A stretch of 64,000 nt of DNA from Bradyrhizobium nivariense (GCF_029846715.1 NZ_JARVWW010000016.1:62001-126000), one strand, 5' to 3'. Positions 54,001-62,966 are shown, counted from the stretch's first letter. Notes: a model not told the origin generated them from the letters alone. Translations and numbers: made by a program.

Positions 54001-54798
54001 TTAGCTCTTCACCAGCACCGGGCCGGAGCCCGCCGGACGCTCGTTCTCCATGAGGATGCCGAGGCGCTTGGCGACTTCGGTATAGGCCTCGAGCAGCCCG
54101 CCGAGATCCCTGCGGAAACGGTCCTTGTCGAGCTTCTCGTTCGACTTGATGTCCCACAGACGGCAGGAGTCCGGGGAGATCTCGTCGGCGACGATGATCC
54201 GCATCATCTCGTTCTCGAACAGCCGGCCGCACTCCATCTTGAAGTCGACGAGGCGGATGCCGATACCGAGGAAGAGGCCGGTGAGGAAGTCGTTGACACG
54301 GATGGCGAGCGCCATGATGTCGTCGATCTCCTGCGGCGTCGCCCAGCCGAACGCGGTGATGTGCTCTTCCGACACCATGGGGTCGTTGAGCTGGTCGTTC
54401 TTGTAGTAGAATTCGATGATCGAACGGGGCAGCTGCGTGCCCTCCTCGATGCCGAGGCGCTGCGACAGCGAGCCGGCGGCGACATTCCGCACCACCACTT
54501 CCAGCGGCACGATCTCGACTTCGCGAATCAACTGCTCGCGCATGTTGAGGCGGCGGATGAAATGGGTCGGCACCCCGATGTCGTTGAGGTGCTGAAACAG
54601 GTACTCCGAGATCCGGTTGTTGAGGACACCCTTGCCCTCGATCACCTGATGCTTTTTCGCATTGAACGCGGTGGCGTCATCCTTGAAGTGCTGGATCAGG
54701 GTACCGGGCTCCGGGCCTTCGTAAAGAACCTTTGCCTTGCCTTCATAAATGCGACGCCGCCGGCTCATGGGGATGTACCGTGTTTTGTTGAAATCCAT
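54001..54798 (-). CDS. purC: Phosphoribosylaminoimidazole-succinocarboxamide synthase
   Basis: 265 aa from ATG 54798; the family more usually starts near the internal ATG at 54768 (MSRRRRIYEGKAKVLYEG). It makes SAICAR from CAIR and aspartate with ATP. Core motifs: HFKDDATAFNAKKHQVIEGK, VVRNVAAGSLSQRLGIEEG, VDFKMECGRL and ADEISPDSCRLWD. It heads the purC-purS transcript. Confidence 0.97.
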   Translation of the reverse strand: MDFNKTRYIPMSRRRRIYEGKAKVLYEGPEPGTLIQHFKDDATAFNAKKHQVIEGKGVLNNRISEYLFQHLNDIGVPTHFIRRLNMREQLIREVEIVPLEVVVRNVAAGSLSQRLGIEEGTQLPRSIIEFYYKNDQLNDPMVSEEHITAFGWATPQEIDDIMALAIRVNDFLTGLFLGIGIRLVDFKMECGRLFENEMMRIIVADEISPDSCRLWDIKSNEKLDKDRFRRDLGGLLEAYTEVAKRLGILMENERPAGSGPVLVKS

Positions 54799-55075
54799 GT
54801 ATCTGGTGTGCTCCGGTTGACGAGACTACGACCCACAGCGGAGCTGCCGTGAACGGCCCGGAACCCGTGAAAACAGAACGGGAACCCAACCTTAGGCAAC
54901 CTATCCGATTGGCTGTCCCAGCACAATCGATCCAGCCGTCCGGCATCAAACTTATACCGACTTGCCTGCGGCTTAACGGCTCGTTGTTTTGCCGATTCGT
55001 GCCCCCTATCTAGGCATGCACCGGGGCTCTCGCAACGAGGCCGCCGGGTCCAGTCAGCAGGGAATTGGAAAAGGC

Positions 55076-55399
55076 ATGAGCACGTTGGACAAGCGCGAGG
55101 AAGGTTTCGAGAAGAAATTTGCCCTCGACGAGGAGCAGAAATTCAAGGCGGAAGCCCGCCGCAACCGGCTGCTCGGCCTGTGGGCGGCCGAAAAGCTCGG
55201 CATCACCGGCGATGCCGCCACCGCCTACGCCAAGGAGGTCGTCGCGGCCGATTTCGAGGAGGCCGGCGACGGTGACGTCCTGCGCAAGGTCGCGGCCGAT
55301 TTCGCCGCCAAGAACGTCGCCATCGCCGAACAGGCGATTCGCGCCAAGATGAGCGAGCTGATCGCGGTGGCGGCGGCCGAGGTGAAGGCGGGGAAATAA
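55076..55399 (+). CDS. DUF1476 protein, F1-ATPase inhibitor zeta-subunit family
   Basis: 107 aa from ATG 55076. It begins MSTLDKREEGFEKKFALDEE and has the helical repeat FKAEARRNRLLGLWAAEKLG, followed by VVAADFEEAGDGDVLRKVAA. In Paracoccus a protein of this family, zeta, inhibits F1FO-ATP synthase rotation in one direction. The inference is by family. It lies divergent from purC and just upstream of the second purB. Confidence 0.9.
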   Translation: MSTLDKREEGFEKKFALDEEQKFKAEARRNRLLGLWAAEKLGITGDAATAYAKEVVAADFEEAGDGDVLRKVAADFAAKNVAIAEQAIRAKMSELIAVAAAEVKAGK

Positions 55400-55491
55400 G
55401 CGAAAAGGAGCGGCGGATGGCCACCGAAATCCCATTCGCCGCTGCTCTCTCGGGCTTGCGGCCAGCCCCCCGGCAATGCGAATAGGGCGGA

Positions 55492-56922
55492 ATGCCCCAA
55501 GATCACATTTCCAACGTCCTCGCCGAACGCTATGCCTCGCCCGCCATGCGCGCCATCTGGAGCGGCGAAGGCAAGGTTCGCCTCGAACGCGACTACTGGA
55601 TCGCCGTGCTGAAAGCTCAGCGTGATCTCGGTATTCCGGTGCCGGATGGTGTGATCGAAAGCTACGAGCGCGTGAAGGACCAGATCAACCTGGACTCCAT
55701 CATGCAGCGTGAGCGCGTCACCCGCCACGACGTGAAGGCCCGCATCGAGGAGTTTTGCGATCTTGCCGGCCATGAGCACCTTCACAAGGGCATGACCAGC
55801 CGCGACCTCACCGAGAACGTGGAGCAACTGCAGGTCTACCGCGGACTGCAGCTTATCGAGACCAAGAGCATCGCCGCGCTGATTCGTTTTGCGAAGCACG
55901 CAAGACAATTGCGCGATATCCCGTTCACCGCGCGCACGCACAACGTGGCCGCGCAGGTCACGACGCTCGGCAAGCGCATCGCCATGTTCGGTGAAGAGAT
56001 GCTGCTGGCGCATCAGAGCCTGGTCAATGTGCTGCAAACCTATCCCGCGCGCGGCTTGAAGGGCGCAGTGGGCACGCGGCTCGATCAGATCACCCTGTTC
56101 AATGGCGATGCCGGCAAGGCACGCGCGCTCGAACAGCGCATTCTCGTCCACCTTGGCTTGCCAAAGAGCTTCGATGCCGTTGGCCAGGTGTATCCGCGCA
56201 GCCTCGACTTCCGCGCGGTCAGCGTGCTTACCGAGCTCGCCAGCGGTCCCGGCAATTTCGCCAAAACCATCCGCCTCATGGCAGGCCATGAGCTCGCCAG
56301 CGAAGGTTTTGCGAAAGGCCAAGTTGGTTCATCCGCCATGCCGCACAAGATGAACAGCCGCTCCTGCGAGCGCATCAATGGCCTGCATGTCGTGTTGAAG
56401 GGCTACCTCACCATGGCCGCAGGCCTCGCCGGCGATCAGTGGAACGAGGGTGACGTCTCCTGCTCCGTCGTCCGCCGCGTGATGCTGCCCGACGCCTTCC
56501 TCGCCATGGACGGCCTGCTCGAAACCCTGCTGTCCGTGCTCGACCAGATGGAAGTGTTCGAAGCCGTCGTCGCGACCGAGCTCAACCGTTACCTGCCCTT
56601 CCTGCTGACCACCACGGTCATGATGGAAGCGGTGAAGAAGGGCGCCGGCCGTGAAGGCGCGCACGAGGCGATCAAGGAGCACGCCGTCGCGGCGATTCGC
56701 GACCTGCGCGCCGGCAAGATCGTGCAGAACGATCTGCTCCAGCGCCTCGCCGCCGACCAGCGTCTCGGCTTGAGCGACGCCGAACTGCAGCGCTTGCTCG
56801 ATCACGGTCGCGCCAATTCAGGCGACGCCGGCGCTCAGGTCGATTACTTCGCCGAGCAGGTCGATGCTCTCGCCCGGGCCAAGCCTGAAGCGGCCAGCTA
56901 CACGCCCGGCGCGATCCTGTGA
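55492..56922 (+). CDS. purB: Second adenylosuccinate lyase, actinobacterial-type PurB
   Basis: 476 aa, longer than the copy at 13069 and clearly of a different subtype. It begins NVLAERYASPAMRAIWSGEG, with RERVTRHDVKARIEEFCDLA, GMTSRDLTENVEQLQ, RTHNVAAQVTTLGKR, GQVGSSAMPHKMNSR (superfamily signature) and ends AASYTPGAIL. From memory this resembles mycobacterial PurB more than the local copy; a search would settle it. All catalytic segments appear intact. The two enzymes may be redundant or specialised. Confidence 0.93.
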   Translation: MPQDHISNVLAERYASPAMRAIWSGEGKVRLERDYWIAVLKAQRDLGIPVPDGVIESYERVKDQINLDSIMQRERVTRHDVKARIEEFCDLAGHEHLHKGMTSRDLTENVEQLQVYRGLQLIETKSIAALIRFAKHARQLRDIPFTARTHNVAAQVTTLGKRIAMFGEEMLLAHQSLVNVLQTYPARGLKGAVGTRLDQITLFNGDAGKARALEQRILVHLGLPKSFDAVGQVYPRSLDFRAVSVLTELASGPGNFAKTIRLMAGHELASEGFAKGQVGSSAMPHKMNSRSCERINGLHVVLKGYLTMAAGLAGDQWNEGDVSCSVVRRVMLPDAFLAMDGLLETLLSVLDQMEVFEAVVATELNRYLPFLLTTTVMMEAVKKGAGREGAHEAIKEHAVAAIRDLRAGKIVQNDLLQRLAADQRLGLSDAELQRLLDHGRANSGDAGAQVDYFAEQVDALARAKPEAASYTPGAIL

Positions 56923-56955
56923 TGTCGAGGCGCGCCCGAACCGCGCGACCTTCTC

Positions 56956-57444
56956 TTACTCTTCCTTGAATCCATACTCCGGCACATTGCCGCTGGCGCC
57001 GTAATATTTATACGGCAGGAATTTGCCGCTCATGGTGAACTTGACGCGGTCGCCCTTCGGGTTGGCGACGCGCTCGATCGCCATGTCGAAGTCGATCGCC
57101 GACATGATGCCGTCGCCGAATTCCTCCTCGATCAGGGCCTTCCACGCGGGGCCGTTCACCATCACCATCTCGTAGAAGCGATAGATCAACGGATCGGTCG
57201 GCGGCATCGGCGTGCCGGTGCCGCGCATCGGCACCTCGTTGAGCATCGCGATCTCCGCCTTCGACAGGCCGAACAGTTCGCCGGCATTGGCAGCCTGCGG
57301 CTTGGTCAATTTCATCTGGCCGAGGATCGCGCCTGTTATCAGCACCTCGGAATAACCGCCGATCTGCTCGCAGATATATTTCCAGCTCCAGCCCTTCTCG
57401 CGCTTGATGTCGAGCAGCTTCTCGGTGAGGTCTTCGCGTTTCAT
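56956..57444 (-). CDS. cynS: Cyanate hydratase (cyanase)
   Basis: 162 aa from ATG 57444 behind GGGAGA; the longer frame to 57504 lacks support. It converts cyanate and bicarbonate to ammonia and CO2. The catalytic triad is present with the right spacing: Arg89 and Glu92 in YRFYEMVMV, Ser115 in GDGIMSAIDF. The N-terminal helix-turn-helix-like region and C-terminal KFLPYKYYG are typical. It is last gene of the transport operon at 57517-60825, so import and breakdown are linked. Confidence 0.97.
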   Translation of the reverse strand: MKREDLTEKLLDIKREKGWSWKYICEQIGGYSEVLITGAILGQMKLTKPQAANAGELFGLSKAEIAMLNEVPMRGTGTPMPPTDPLIYRFYEMVMVNGPAWKALIEEEFGDGIMSAIDFDMAIERVANPKGDRVKFTMSGKFLPYKYYGASGNVPEYGFKEE

Positions 57445-57516
57445 GTCAGGTCTCCCTTCAAAAGCATGATCCGGAAAAGTGTGAAGCGGTTTTCCGTAGA
57501 GCATGCGTCTACAAAA

Positions 57517-58440
57517 TCAGGCACTCAAGCCGGGACTGGTCCCGGGTATCCAGGCCTGTCGTTGCTCGTCGCTCCCGGACGCGATCGTCAGTCCAGGCTT
57601 GCCGATATGCACCACCGGCACATTGCGCGGATCGTGACCGGGGGTCTCGGCCGCGAAAGTCTTGCTGCGCGTCACCAGGAAATCAATGATGTGGTTGCGC
57701 AGCGCGTAGTACAGCGGGTGGCGGTGCAGGTCGGTGCGGCCGCGATCCCTCGGCAGCGGGTTCTCGACCACTTCCGCCAGCACCGCGCCGGGACCGTTGG
57801 TCATCAGGAAGATCTTGTCGGCGAGATAGATCGCCTCGTCGACGTCATGGGTGATCATGAACGCGGTCTGCCCGGTCTCCAGACAGATGCGCCGCACCTC
57901 GTCCTGCAGTGTGCCGCGCGTCAGCGCGTCGAGTGCCGAGAACGGCTCGTCCATCAGCATCATCTTTGGCGTGATCGACAATGCACGCGCAATGCCAACG
58001 CGCTGCTTCATTCCGCCGGAGAGCTCGGAAGGTCGCTTGTGTTCGGAACCCGTCAAGCCCACGAGATCAATAAAAGTCTGCGCATGCGCCTTCACCTTGG
58101 CGCGATCCCAGCTCCGCCATTTCGAGCTCACGGCGTAGGCAACGTTGCCAAGCACAGTGCGCCAGGGGAGCAGCGCGTGGCTCTGAAAGATCACGGCGCG
58201 GTCCAGGCTGGTGCCTGAAATGGCCTGCCCGTCGACGATCACCGCGCCCTCGCTCAGCGCATCGAGGCCGGCGAGAATGTTGAGCACCGTGGTTTTGCCG
58301 CAACCGGAATGGCCGATCACGCAGCAGAACTCGCCGCGCGCCATCGACAGCCACAGATTCTCGAACACCGTCGTCGTCGCTCCGCCGGCGCCCGGGTAGC
58401 GCTTTGCGATGCCTTCGATGGAGATGAATTTTTTGCTCAC
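57517..58440 (-). CDS. ABC transporter ATP-binding protein (NrtD/CynD-like)
   Basis: 307 aa from GTG 58440. Walker A (GHSGCGKTT), signature LSGGMKQRVGIARAL and Walker B (MMLMDEPFSALD) are complete. The protein is of the nitrate/sulfonate/cyanate class, with a C-terminal extension of about 40 residues after the core. A longer frame to 59391 exists on this strand but upstream of 58440 it is a shadow of the permease frame. It lies five bases after the permease stop and 73 bp before cynS. Confidence 0.94.
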   Translation of the reverse strand: MSKKFISIEGIAKRYPGAGGATTTVFENLWLSMARGEFCCVIGHSGCGKTTVLNILAGLDALSEGAVIVDGQAISGTSLDRAVIFQSHALLPWRTVLGNVAYAVSSKWRSWDRAKVKAHAQTFIDLVGLTGSEHKRPSELSGGMKQRVGIARALSITPKMMLMDEPFSALDALTRGTLQDEVRRICLETGQTAFMITHDVDEAIYLADKIFLMTNGPGAVLAEVVENPLPRDRGRTDLHRHPLYYALRNHIIDFLVTRSKTFAAETPGHDPRNVPVVHIGKPGLTIASGSDEQRQAWIPGTSPGLSA

Positions 58441-58445
58441 GGCCT

Positions 58446-59285
58446 CTACTCCGGAAACGTGACCATGCGCGTGAAGCGCGCGAGGATCTGGTCGAGCAGC
58501 ATACCGACGATCCCGATCAGGAGGATCGCGATGATCACGTTGGTGATCGACAAATTGTTCCACTCGTTCCAGACGAAGTAGCCGATGCCGGTGCCGCCGA
58601 CGAGCATTTCGGCCGCGACGATCACGAGCCAGGCGATGCCGATCGAGATGCGCATGCCGGTCAAGATCGTCGGCGCCGCCGCCGGCAGGATCACGGTGAA
58701 GGCGCGCCGCAAAGTGCCGACCTCGAGCGTTCGCGCGACGTTGATCCATTCCTTGCGTACGCTCGCGACCCCGAACACGGTGTTGAGCAGCATCGGCCAG
58801 ATCGAGCAGATGAAGATGACGAAGATCGCGGAGATCGAGGAGTCCTTGATGGTGTAGAGCGCGAGCGGCATCCACGCCAGCGGCGAGATCGGCTTCAGCA
58901 CCTGGATGAAGGGATCGAGCGCCTTGCTGAGCAGCGGCGACGTGCCGATCAGGAAGCCGAGCGGGATGGCGACGAGCACGGCGAGCAGATAGCCGGTGCC
59001 GACGCGCGCGATGGAATAAGCGAGCTGGATGCCGAGCCCCTTGTCGTTCGGCCCGTTGTCGTAGAACGGCCGCTGCAGATGCTCCCAGAGTTTTGCGCCG
59101 ACATCGAACGGCCCGGGCATGGCAGATTTGCCCTGCGTCGCGGTCAGGCCCATCAGCTTGGCGTATTCCGGGCTCATCGTCGCCACCGGCGCCGTCGAGC
59201 GCACGGCCAGATGCCAGATGCCGAGGAACGCGACGAGCAGCACGATCGAGACGAGGCCGGCGCGAAGGCGGAGGGAGGATGTCAT
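58446..59285 (-). CDS. ABC transporter permease (NrtB/CynB-like)
   Basis: 279 aa from ATG 59285. About six transmembrane helices with a BPD/MetI-type cytoplasmic loop (EWINVARTLEVGTLRRAFTV) that contacts the ATPase. MLVGGTGIGYFVWNEWNN is typical of the nitrate/taurine/cyanate permease class. An alternative start at 59303 adds six residues. It is followed six bases later by the ATPase and preceded by a binding-protein gene with a 160-bp gap that holds an inverted repeat. Confidence 0.93.
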   Translation of the reverse strand: MTSSLRLRAGLVSIVLLVAFLGIWHLAVRSTAPVATMSPEYAKLMGLTATQGKSAMPGPFDVGAKLWEHLQRPFYDNGPNDKGLGIQLAYSIARVGTGYLLAVLVAIPLGFLIGTSPLLSKALDPFIQVLKPISPLAWMPLALYTIKDSSISAIFVIFICSIWPMLLNTVFGVASVRKEWINVARTLEVGTLRRAFTVILPAAAPTILTGMRISIGIAWLVIVAAEMLVGGTGIGYFVWNEWNNLSITNVIIAILLIGIVGMLLDQILARFTRMVTFPE

Positions 59286-59305
59286 TTTGCAAGCCCTCTC
59301 CACGA

Positions 59306-59423
59306 GTCGTCCCGGCGAAAGCCGGGACCCATAACCACCGACTTGGCTTGTTGTGCAGGATATCCGCCCGCGCGGCCCATCGCGAGAGCACAGCGTATGG
59401 GTCCCGGCCTCCGCCGGGACGAC
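59306..59423. repeat. Long inverted repeat within the cyanate operon
   Basis: Arms of 28 bp (59306-59333 and 59396-59423) match in 26 positions and start GTCGTCCCGGCG and TATGGGTCCCGG. It fills most of the gap between binding-protein and permease genes. The type is a dispersed intergenic element; it could also tune the ratio of binding protein to membrane components by mRNA folding. Confidence 0.7.
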
Positions 59424-59445
59424 GGTGTTGAAAGAGCGGCGCCCT

Positions 59446-60825
59446 TCACGACGCCTTCCTGATCTTGAAACTCGCCAGGTAATCCTCCGGCTTGGCCGGA
59501 TCGAAATTCCTGCCCATCACGGCGAACGATTTGTAGCTGCCGGCTGGCGGCGTCAGGCCCATCTCGGTCATCAGCTTCCTGGTGTCGGTCGCGAGATACA
59601 CCTGCTCGGCGACCGCCTTGTAGTCGACGTCGCCCTTGATCTGGCCCCAGCGCTTCATCTGCGTCAGCATCCACACGGCGAAGGACTGCCAGGGGAACGG
59701 ATCGAAATCGACACGCTTGGCATCGGTCTTCACGCCGCCGAGGCCGTCGGCATAGGTGCCGGTCAGGACCTGCTCCAGCACCGTCACCGGCGCGTTGATG
59801 TAATTGGCCGGCGCGATGGCTTCCGCAATCTGCTTGCGGTTCTCCGCCTTAGACGCATAGGCGGTGGCATCGACGATCGCGCGGGTCAGCGCCGCAAAGC
59901 TGTTCGGCGCCGTGGTGATGAACTCGCGGCTGGCGGCGAAGCTGCAGCAGGGATGGCCGTCCCAGATCTCCTTCGAGAGCAGATGCATGAAGCCGACGCC
60001 GTCATAGATCGCGCGCTGGCAGATGTTGTCGGGTGCGAGGAAGCCGTCGATGTTGTCGGCGCGCAGATTTGCCACCATTTCCGGCGGCGGCACCGAACGA
60101 AGCTGCACGTCGGTGTCGGGGTCGAGCCCGTGCTCGGCGAGATAGTAGCGCAGCAGATAATTGTGCATGGAATAGTCGAACGGGATCGCGAATTTCAGGC
60201 CCTTCCAGTCCTTCGGATCGCGCTTGTCCTTGTGCTTGGTCGCCAGCACGATGCCCTGCCCGTTGATGTTCTCGATCGCAGGGACAGCAAAGGGAATGGC
60301 GTTGGCCCCCAAGCCAAGCGAGATCGCGATCGGCATCGGCGCCAGCATGTGCGCGGCGTCGTATTCCTTGTTGATGGTCTTGTCGCGGATCACGGCCCAG
60401 CCGGCCGTCTTGACCACTTCGACGTTGAGTCCGTGCTTGGCATAGAAGCCGAGGGGAGCGGCCATGATGATCGGCGTGGCGCAGGTGATCGGGATGAAGC
60501 CGACCTTGAGGTCCTTTTTCTCCGGCGTGCCGGTTTGCGCAAAGACTTCGGTCGCCGTCTGAAGCGGGAAGAACTGCGACAGCGCGGCGAGCGCCGTCGA
60601 GGCACCCACCGATTTCAGGAAGGCGCGCCGCGCCGCGTCCTGCGGAAACATCGCACGCATGACGGCGGAAGCGACAACGCTCTCGTAGCGCTTCTCCTCG
60701 CTCTCGACGGGATCACAGCGCAATGCCGTGGCTTGCTCATGCTCCGCCGCGGTTTGGTGCTGGCCACAGGCACAGCCGGCTTGAAGCTTGCGATCGGGAT
60801 CAAACGGATTGTCGAACGTAGACAT
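59446..60825 (-). CDS. NrtA/CynA-type ABC solute-binding protein with Tat-like signal
   Basis: 459 aa. An unusual N-terminal region with a CACGQH motif (residues 18-23) precedes a twin-arginine segment at about 66-67 (DAARRAFLKSVGAST). The periplasmic domain is CmpA/NrtA-like: DLKVGFIPITCATPIIMAAP, GLNVEVVKTAGWAVIRDKTI and VFDYSMHNYLLRYYLAE-like sequence. It binds an anion; context (cynS) suggests cyanate, but nitrate or bicarbonate cannot be excluded. AGGAGGTCCG precedes the ATG closely. It is the promoter-proximal gene. Confidence 0.92.
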   Translation of the reverse strand: MSTFDNPFDPDRKLQAGCACGQHQTAAEHEQATALRCDPVESEEKRYESVVASAVMRAMFPQDAARRAFLKSVGASTALAALSQFFPLQTATEVFAQTGTPEKKDLKVGFIPITCATPIIMAAPLGFYAKHGLNVEVVKTAGWAVIRDKTINKEYDAAHMLAPMPIAISLGLGANAIPFAVPAIENINGQGIVLATKHKDKRDPKDWKGLKFAIPFDYSMHNYLLRYYLAEHGLDPDTDVQLRSVPPPEMVANLRADNIDGFLAPDNICQRAIYDGVGFMHLLSKEIWDGHPCCSFAASREFITTAPNSFAALTRAIVDATAYASKAENRKQIAEAIAPANYINAPVTVLEQVLTGTYADGLGGVKTDAKRVDFDPFPWQSFAVWMLTQMKRWGQIKGDVDYKAVAEQVYLATDTRKLMTEMGLTPPAGSYKSFAVMGRNFDPAKPEDYLASFKIRKAS

Positions 60826-60858
60826 CGGACCTCCTGCGCCATTGCGAGGAGGAGTTAC

Positions 60859-60873
60859 GCAAAGAGCATGCCA
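60859..60873 (-). promoter_or_regulatory. Sigma-54 (-24/-12) promoter of the cyanate operon
   Basis: On the minus strand TGGCATG-N4-TTGC fits the -24/-12 consensus TGGCACG-N4-TTGC with one mismatch and perfect spacing. It is about 34 bp upstream of the binding-protein ATG and faces it. A sigma-54 activator gene is transcribed in the opposite direction next to it. This is a strong sequence match. Confidence 0.8.
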
Positions 60874-60932
60874 CCCCCTGAGGAGTGGCCAGTGCCTTGA
60901 TGACGCAGCACTTTCGCTCGCGCTTGGCCGTT

Positions 60933-60982
60933 ACGAAAACTCGTGATAAACGAAATCTCGTAGTTCAATTACGAGATTTCGG
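60933..60982. promoter_or_regulatory. Palindromic activator sites between the cyanate operon and its sigma-54 regulator
   Basis: A perfect inverted repeat, CGAAATCTCGTA (60951-60962) and TACGAGATTTCG (60970-60981), has a seven-base loop. A third related half-site, ACGAAAACTCGT (60933-60944), lies 17 bp to the left in direct orientation. The set lies about 60-110 bp upstream of the -24 element, the usual place for an enhancer-binding protein. It also abuts the start codon of the activator at 60984, which would allow autoregulation. Confidence 0.7.
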
Positions 60983-60983
60983 A

Positions 60984-62918
60984 ATGGTCACGACGCCAAT
61001 GCATGCCCTGGACGATATCGCCGAGGCCATCGATCCGCGCATCGCGGCCTTCGAATCCTCGGTCGAGGCAACGCTGCTGGTCGATCCCTATGGCGACCAG
61101 ATCGTTGATGCCAATCCCGCCGCCTGCACCCTGCTTGGCTACGACCGTGCGCTGTTGCGGCAGACCAGGGCCAGCACGCTACACGCCGGCGAGCTTCCCG
61201 CGCTCACCGTGTTCACGCAAGCCGTGCTGCACAAGGGCGCCTATTGGACCACGGCGCTCAACCCGCGCCATGCCACCGGGCAAAATCTCCGGCTCGAATA
61301 TGCAGGCTGCGTCCTGCCCCATGACGGGCGCACGCTGGTCCAGCTCACCCTCACCGATCTCGAAACCCGCCGCCGCCGCAATGTCGATGCCGCCGCCGAA
61401 GACCATATGCGCAGCGGCATCTCGACATGGCAGCGAGTCGAGCGCGTGTTCCAGGACATCGAGCGCGAGAACCAGTTGATCCTGCGCGCCGCCGGCGAAG
61501 GCATCTATGGCGTCAATGCGGAGGGCAAGACCACCTTCGTGAACCCCGCCGCCGAGCGGATGCTGGGCTGGACCGCCGAGGAGCTGGTCGGCAAGGAAAT
61601 CCATCCCATCGTGCACCACACCCACCATGATGGGCGGCACTATCACAACCATGACTGCCCGATTTACGCGGCGTTCCGCGACGGCGCGGTGCACCAGGTC
61701 GACGGCGAGGTGTTCTGGCGCAAGGACGGCTCGCCGGCCTGGGTCGAATACACCTCCACCCCGATCCGCGACCGCGGCGTGGTGGTCGGCGCGGTCGTCG
61801 TGTTTCGCGACGTCAGCCAGCGGCGCGAGGCCGACGAGAAGCTGCACGCCGCGCTCACCGAGGTCGATCGCCTGCGCGAGCGGCTCGAGCTCGAAAACGC
61901 CTACCTCCAGGAAGAAATCCGCATCGAGACCAATCCGCGCGGCATCATCGGTGGAAGCGAGGCGATCCAGAAGACGCTGCGCCAGGTCAAGCTGGTGGCG
62001 CCGACCACCGCGGCGGTGATGATCACCGGGGAATCCGGCACCGGCAAGGAGCTGATCGCGCGCGCCATCCACGAGGATTCCACCCGCAGCGACCGGCCGC
62101 TGATCCGCGTCAACTGCGCCGCGATCCCGCGCGAACTGTTCGAGAGCGAGTTCTTCGGCCATGTCCGCGGCGCCTTCACCGGTGCGACGCGCGACCGCAT
62201 CGGCCGGTTCGAGCTCGCCGACGGCGGCACGCTGTTTCTGGATGAGGTCGGCGAAATCCCACTCGAATTGCAGGGTAAGCTGCTGCGCGTGCTCCAGGAA
62301 GGTAATTTCGAGCGGGTCGGCCAGGAACGCACGCGCGCGGTCGACGTCCGCGTCATCGCTGCGACCAATCGCGATTTGAAGCAGGAAGTGCAGCGCGGGC
62401 GTTTTCGCCAGGACCTCTATTTCCGCCTCAACGTATTCCCGATCGAGACGGTGCCGCTGCGCGAACGACGGGAGGACATTCCGCTGCTGGCCCAGCACTT
62501 CCTGACGCGCGAGAGCAAGGCGCTGAAGTCCAATCTGCGTCTGTCGGAGGGCGATGCGCGGCGGCTGGCTCGCTACGACTGGCCCGGCAATGTCCGCGAA
62601 TTGCAGAACGTGATCGAGCGCGCCGCGATCCTGTCGCAGAACGGCCGCTTGCGGATCGATCTGCCCGATCCCTCCGGCGCGCAAGCTCCGACCGGCGCGG
62701 CACGTCAGAAGGCCGATGCGAGGCCTTCGGTCATGACGTCATCAGAAATGCGCGAGCACGAGCGTGCCAACATTTTGGCCGCGCTCGAGGCCTGCACAGG
62801 GAAAGTGTTCGGTCCCGGCGGCGCGGCCGAAATACTCGACATCAAGCCGACCACGCTGGCATCGCGGATCAAGGCGCTCGGGATTGTGCCCCGTCCGCGT
62901 GCCGGCATGAACGGTTAG
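60984..62918 (+). CDS. Sigma-54-dependent transcriptional activator with two PAS domains
   Basis: 644 aa from ATG 60984; the frame continues upstream to 60885, but that would put the palindromic sites within the gene. Two PAS domains (FESSVEATLLVDPYGDQIVD; LRAAGEGIYGVNAEGKTTFV), a coiled coil, then AAA+ with Walker A GESGTGKE, the sigma-54-contact motif GAFTGA, and a Fis-type C-terminal helix-turn-helix (AAEILDIKPTTLASRIKALG). The second PAS has a His-rich stretch (HHTHHDGRHYHNHDC). It most likely activates the divergent cyanate operon in response to a ligand or metal. Confidence 0.92.
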   Translation: MVTTPMHALDDIAEAIDPRIAAFESSVEATLLVDPYGDQIVDANPAACTLLGYDRALLRQTRASTLHAGELPALTVFTQAVLHKGAYWTTALNPRHATGQNLRLEYAGCVLPHDGRTLVQLTLTDLETRRRRNVDAAAEDHMRSGISTWQRVERVFQDIERENQLILRAAGEGIYGVNAEGKTTFVNPAAERMLGWTAEELVGKEIHPIVHHTHHDGRHYHNHDCPIYAAFRDGAVHQVDGEVFWRKDGSPAWVEYTSTPIRDRGVVVGAVVVFRDVSQRREADEKLHAALTEVDRLRERLELENAYLQEEIRIETNPRGIIGGSEAIQKTLRQVKLVAPTTAAVMITGESGTGKELIARAIHEDSTRSDRPLIRVNCAAIPRELFESEFFGHVRGAFTGATRDRIGRFELADGGTLFLDEVGEIPLELQGKLLRVLQEGNFERVGQERTRAVDVRVIAATNRDLKQEVQRGRFRQDLYFRLNVFPIETVPLRERREDIPLLAQHFLTRESKALKSNLRLSEGDARRLARYDWPGNVRELQNVIERAAILSQNGRLRIDLPDPSGAQAPTGAARQKADARPSVMTSSEMREHERANILAALEACTGKVFGPGGAAEILDIKPTTLASRIKALGIVPRPRAGMNG

Positions 62919-62966
62919 CGCCGATCGGAGCCTGATCCACCGGATCAGACTCCGACGCACGGCATC

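Noticed and set aside
57517..59391. Apparent 624-residue fusion including the ABC ATPase
   Set aside because: Upstream of 58440 the frame lies across the permease gene in another frame and has no protein character; the ATPase starts at GTG 58440.
60885..60983. N-terminal extension of the sigma-54 activator
   Set aside because: It would make the palindromic sites coding, and the first PAS domain is complete from 60984. The ribosome-binding site there is weak, so the start is not certain.
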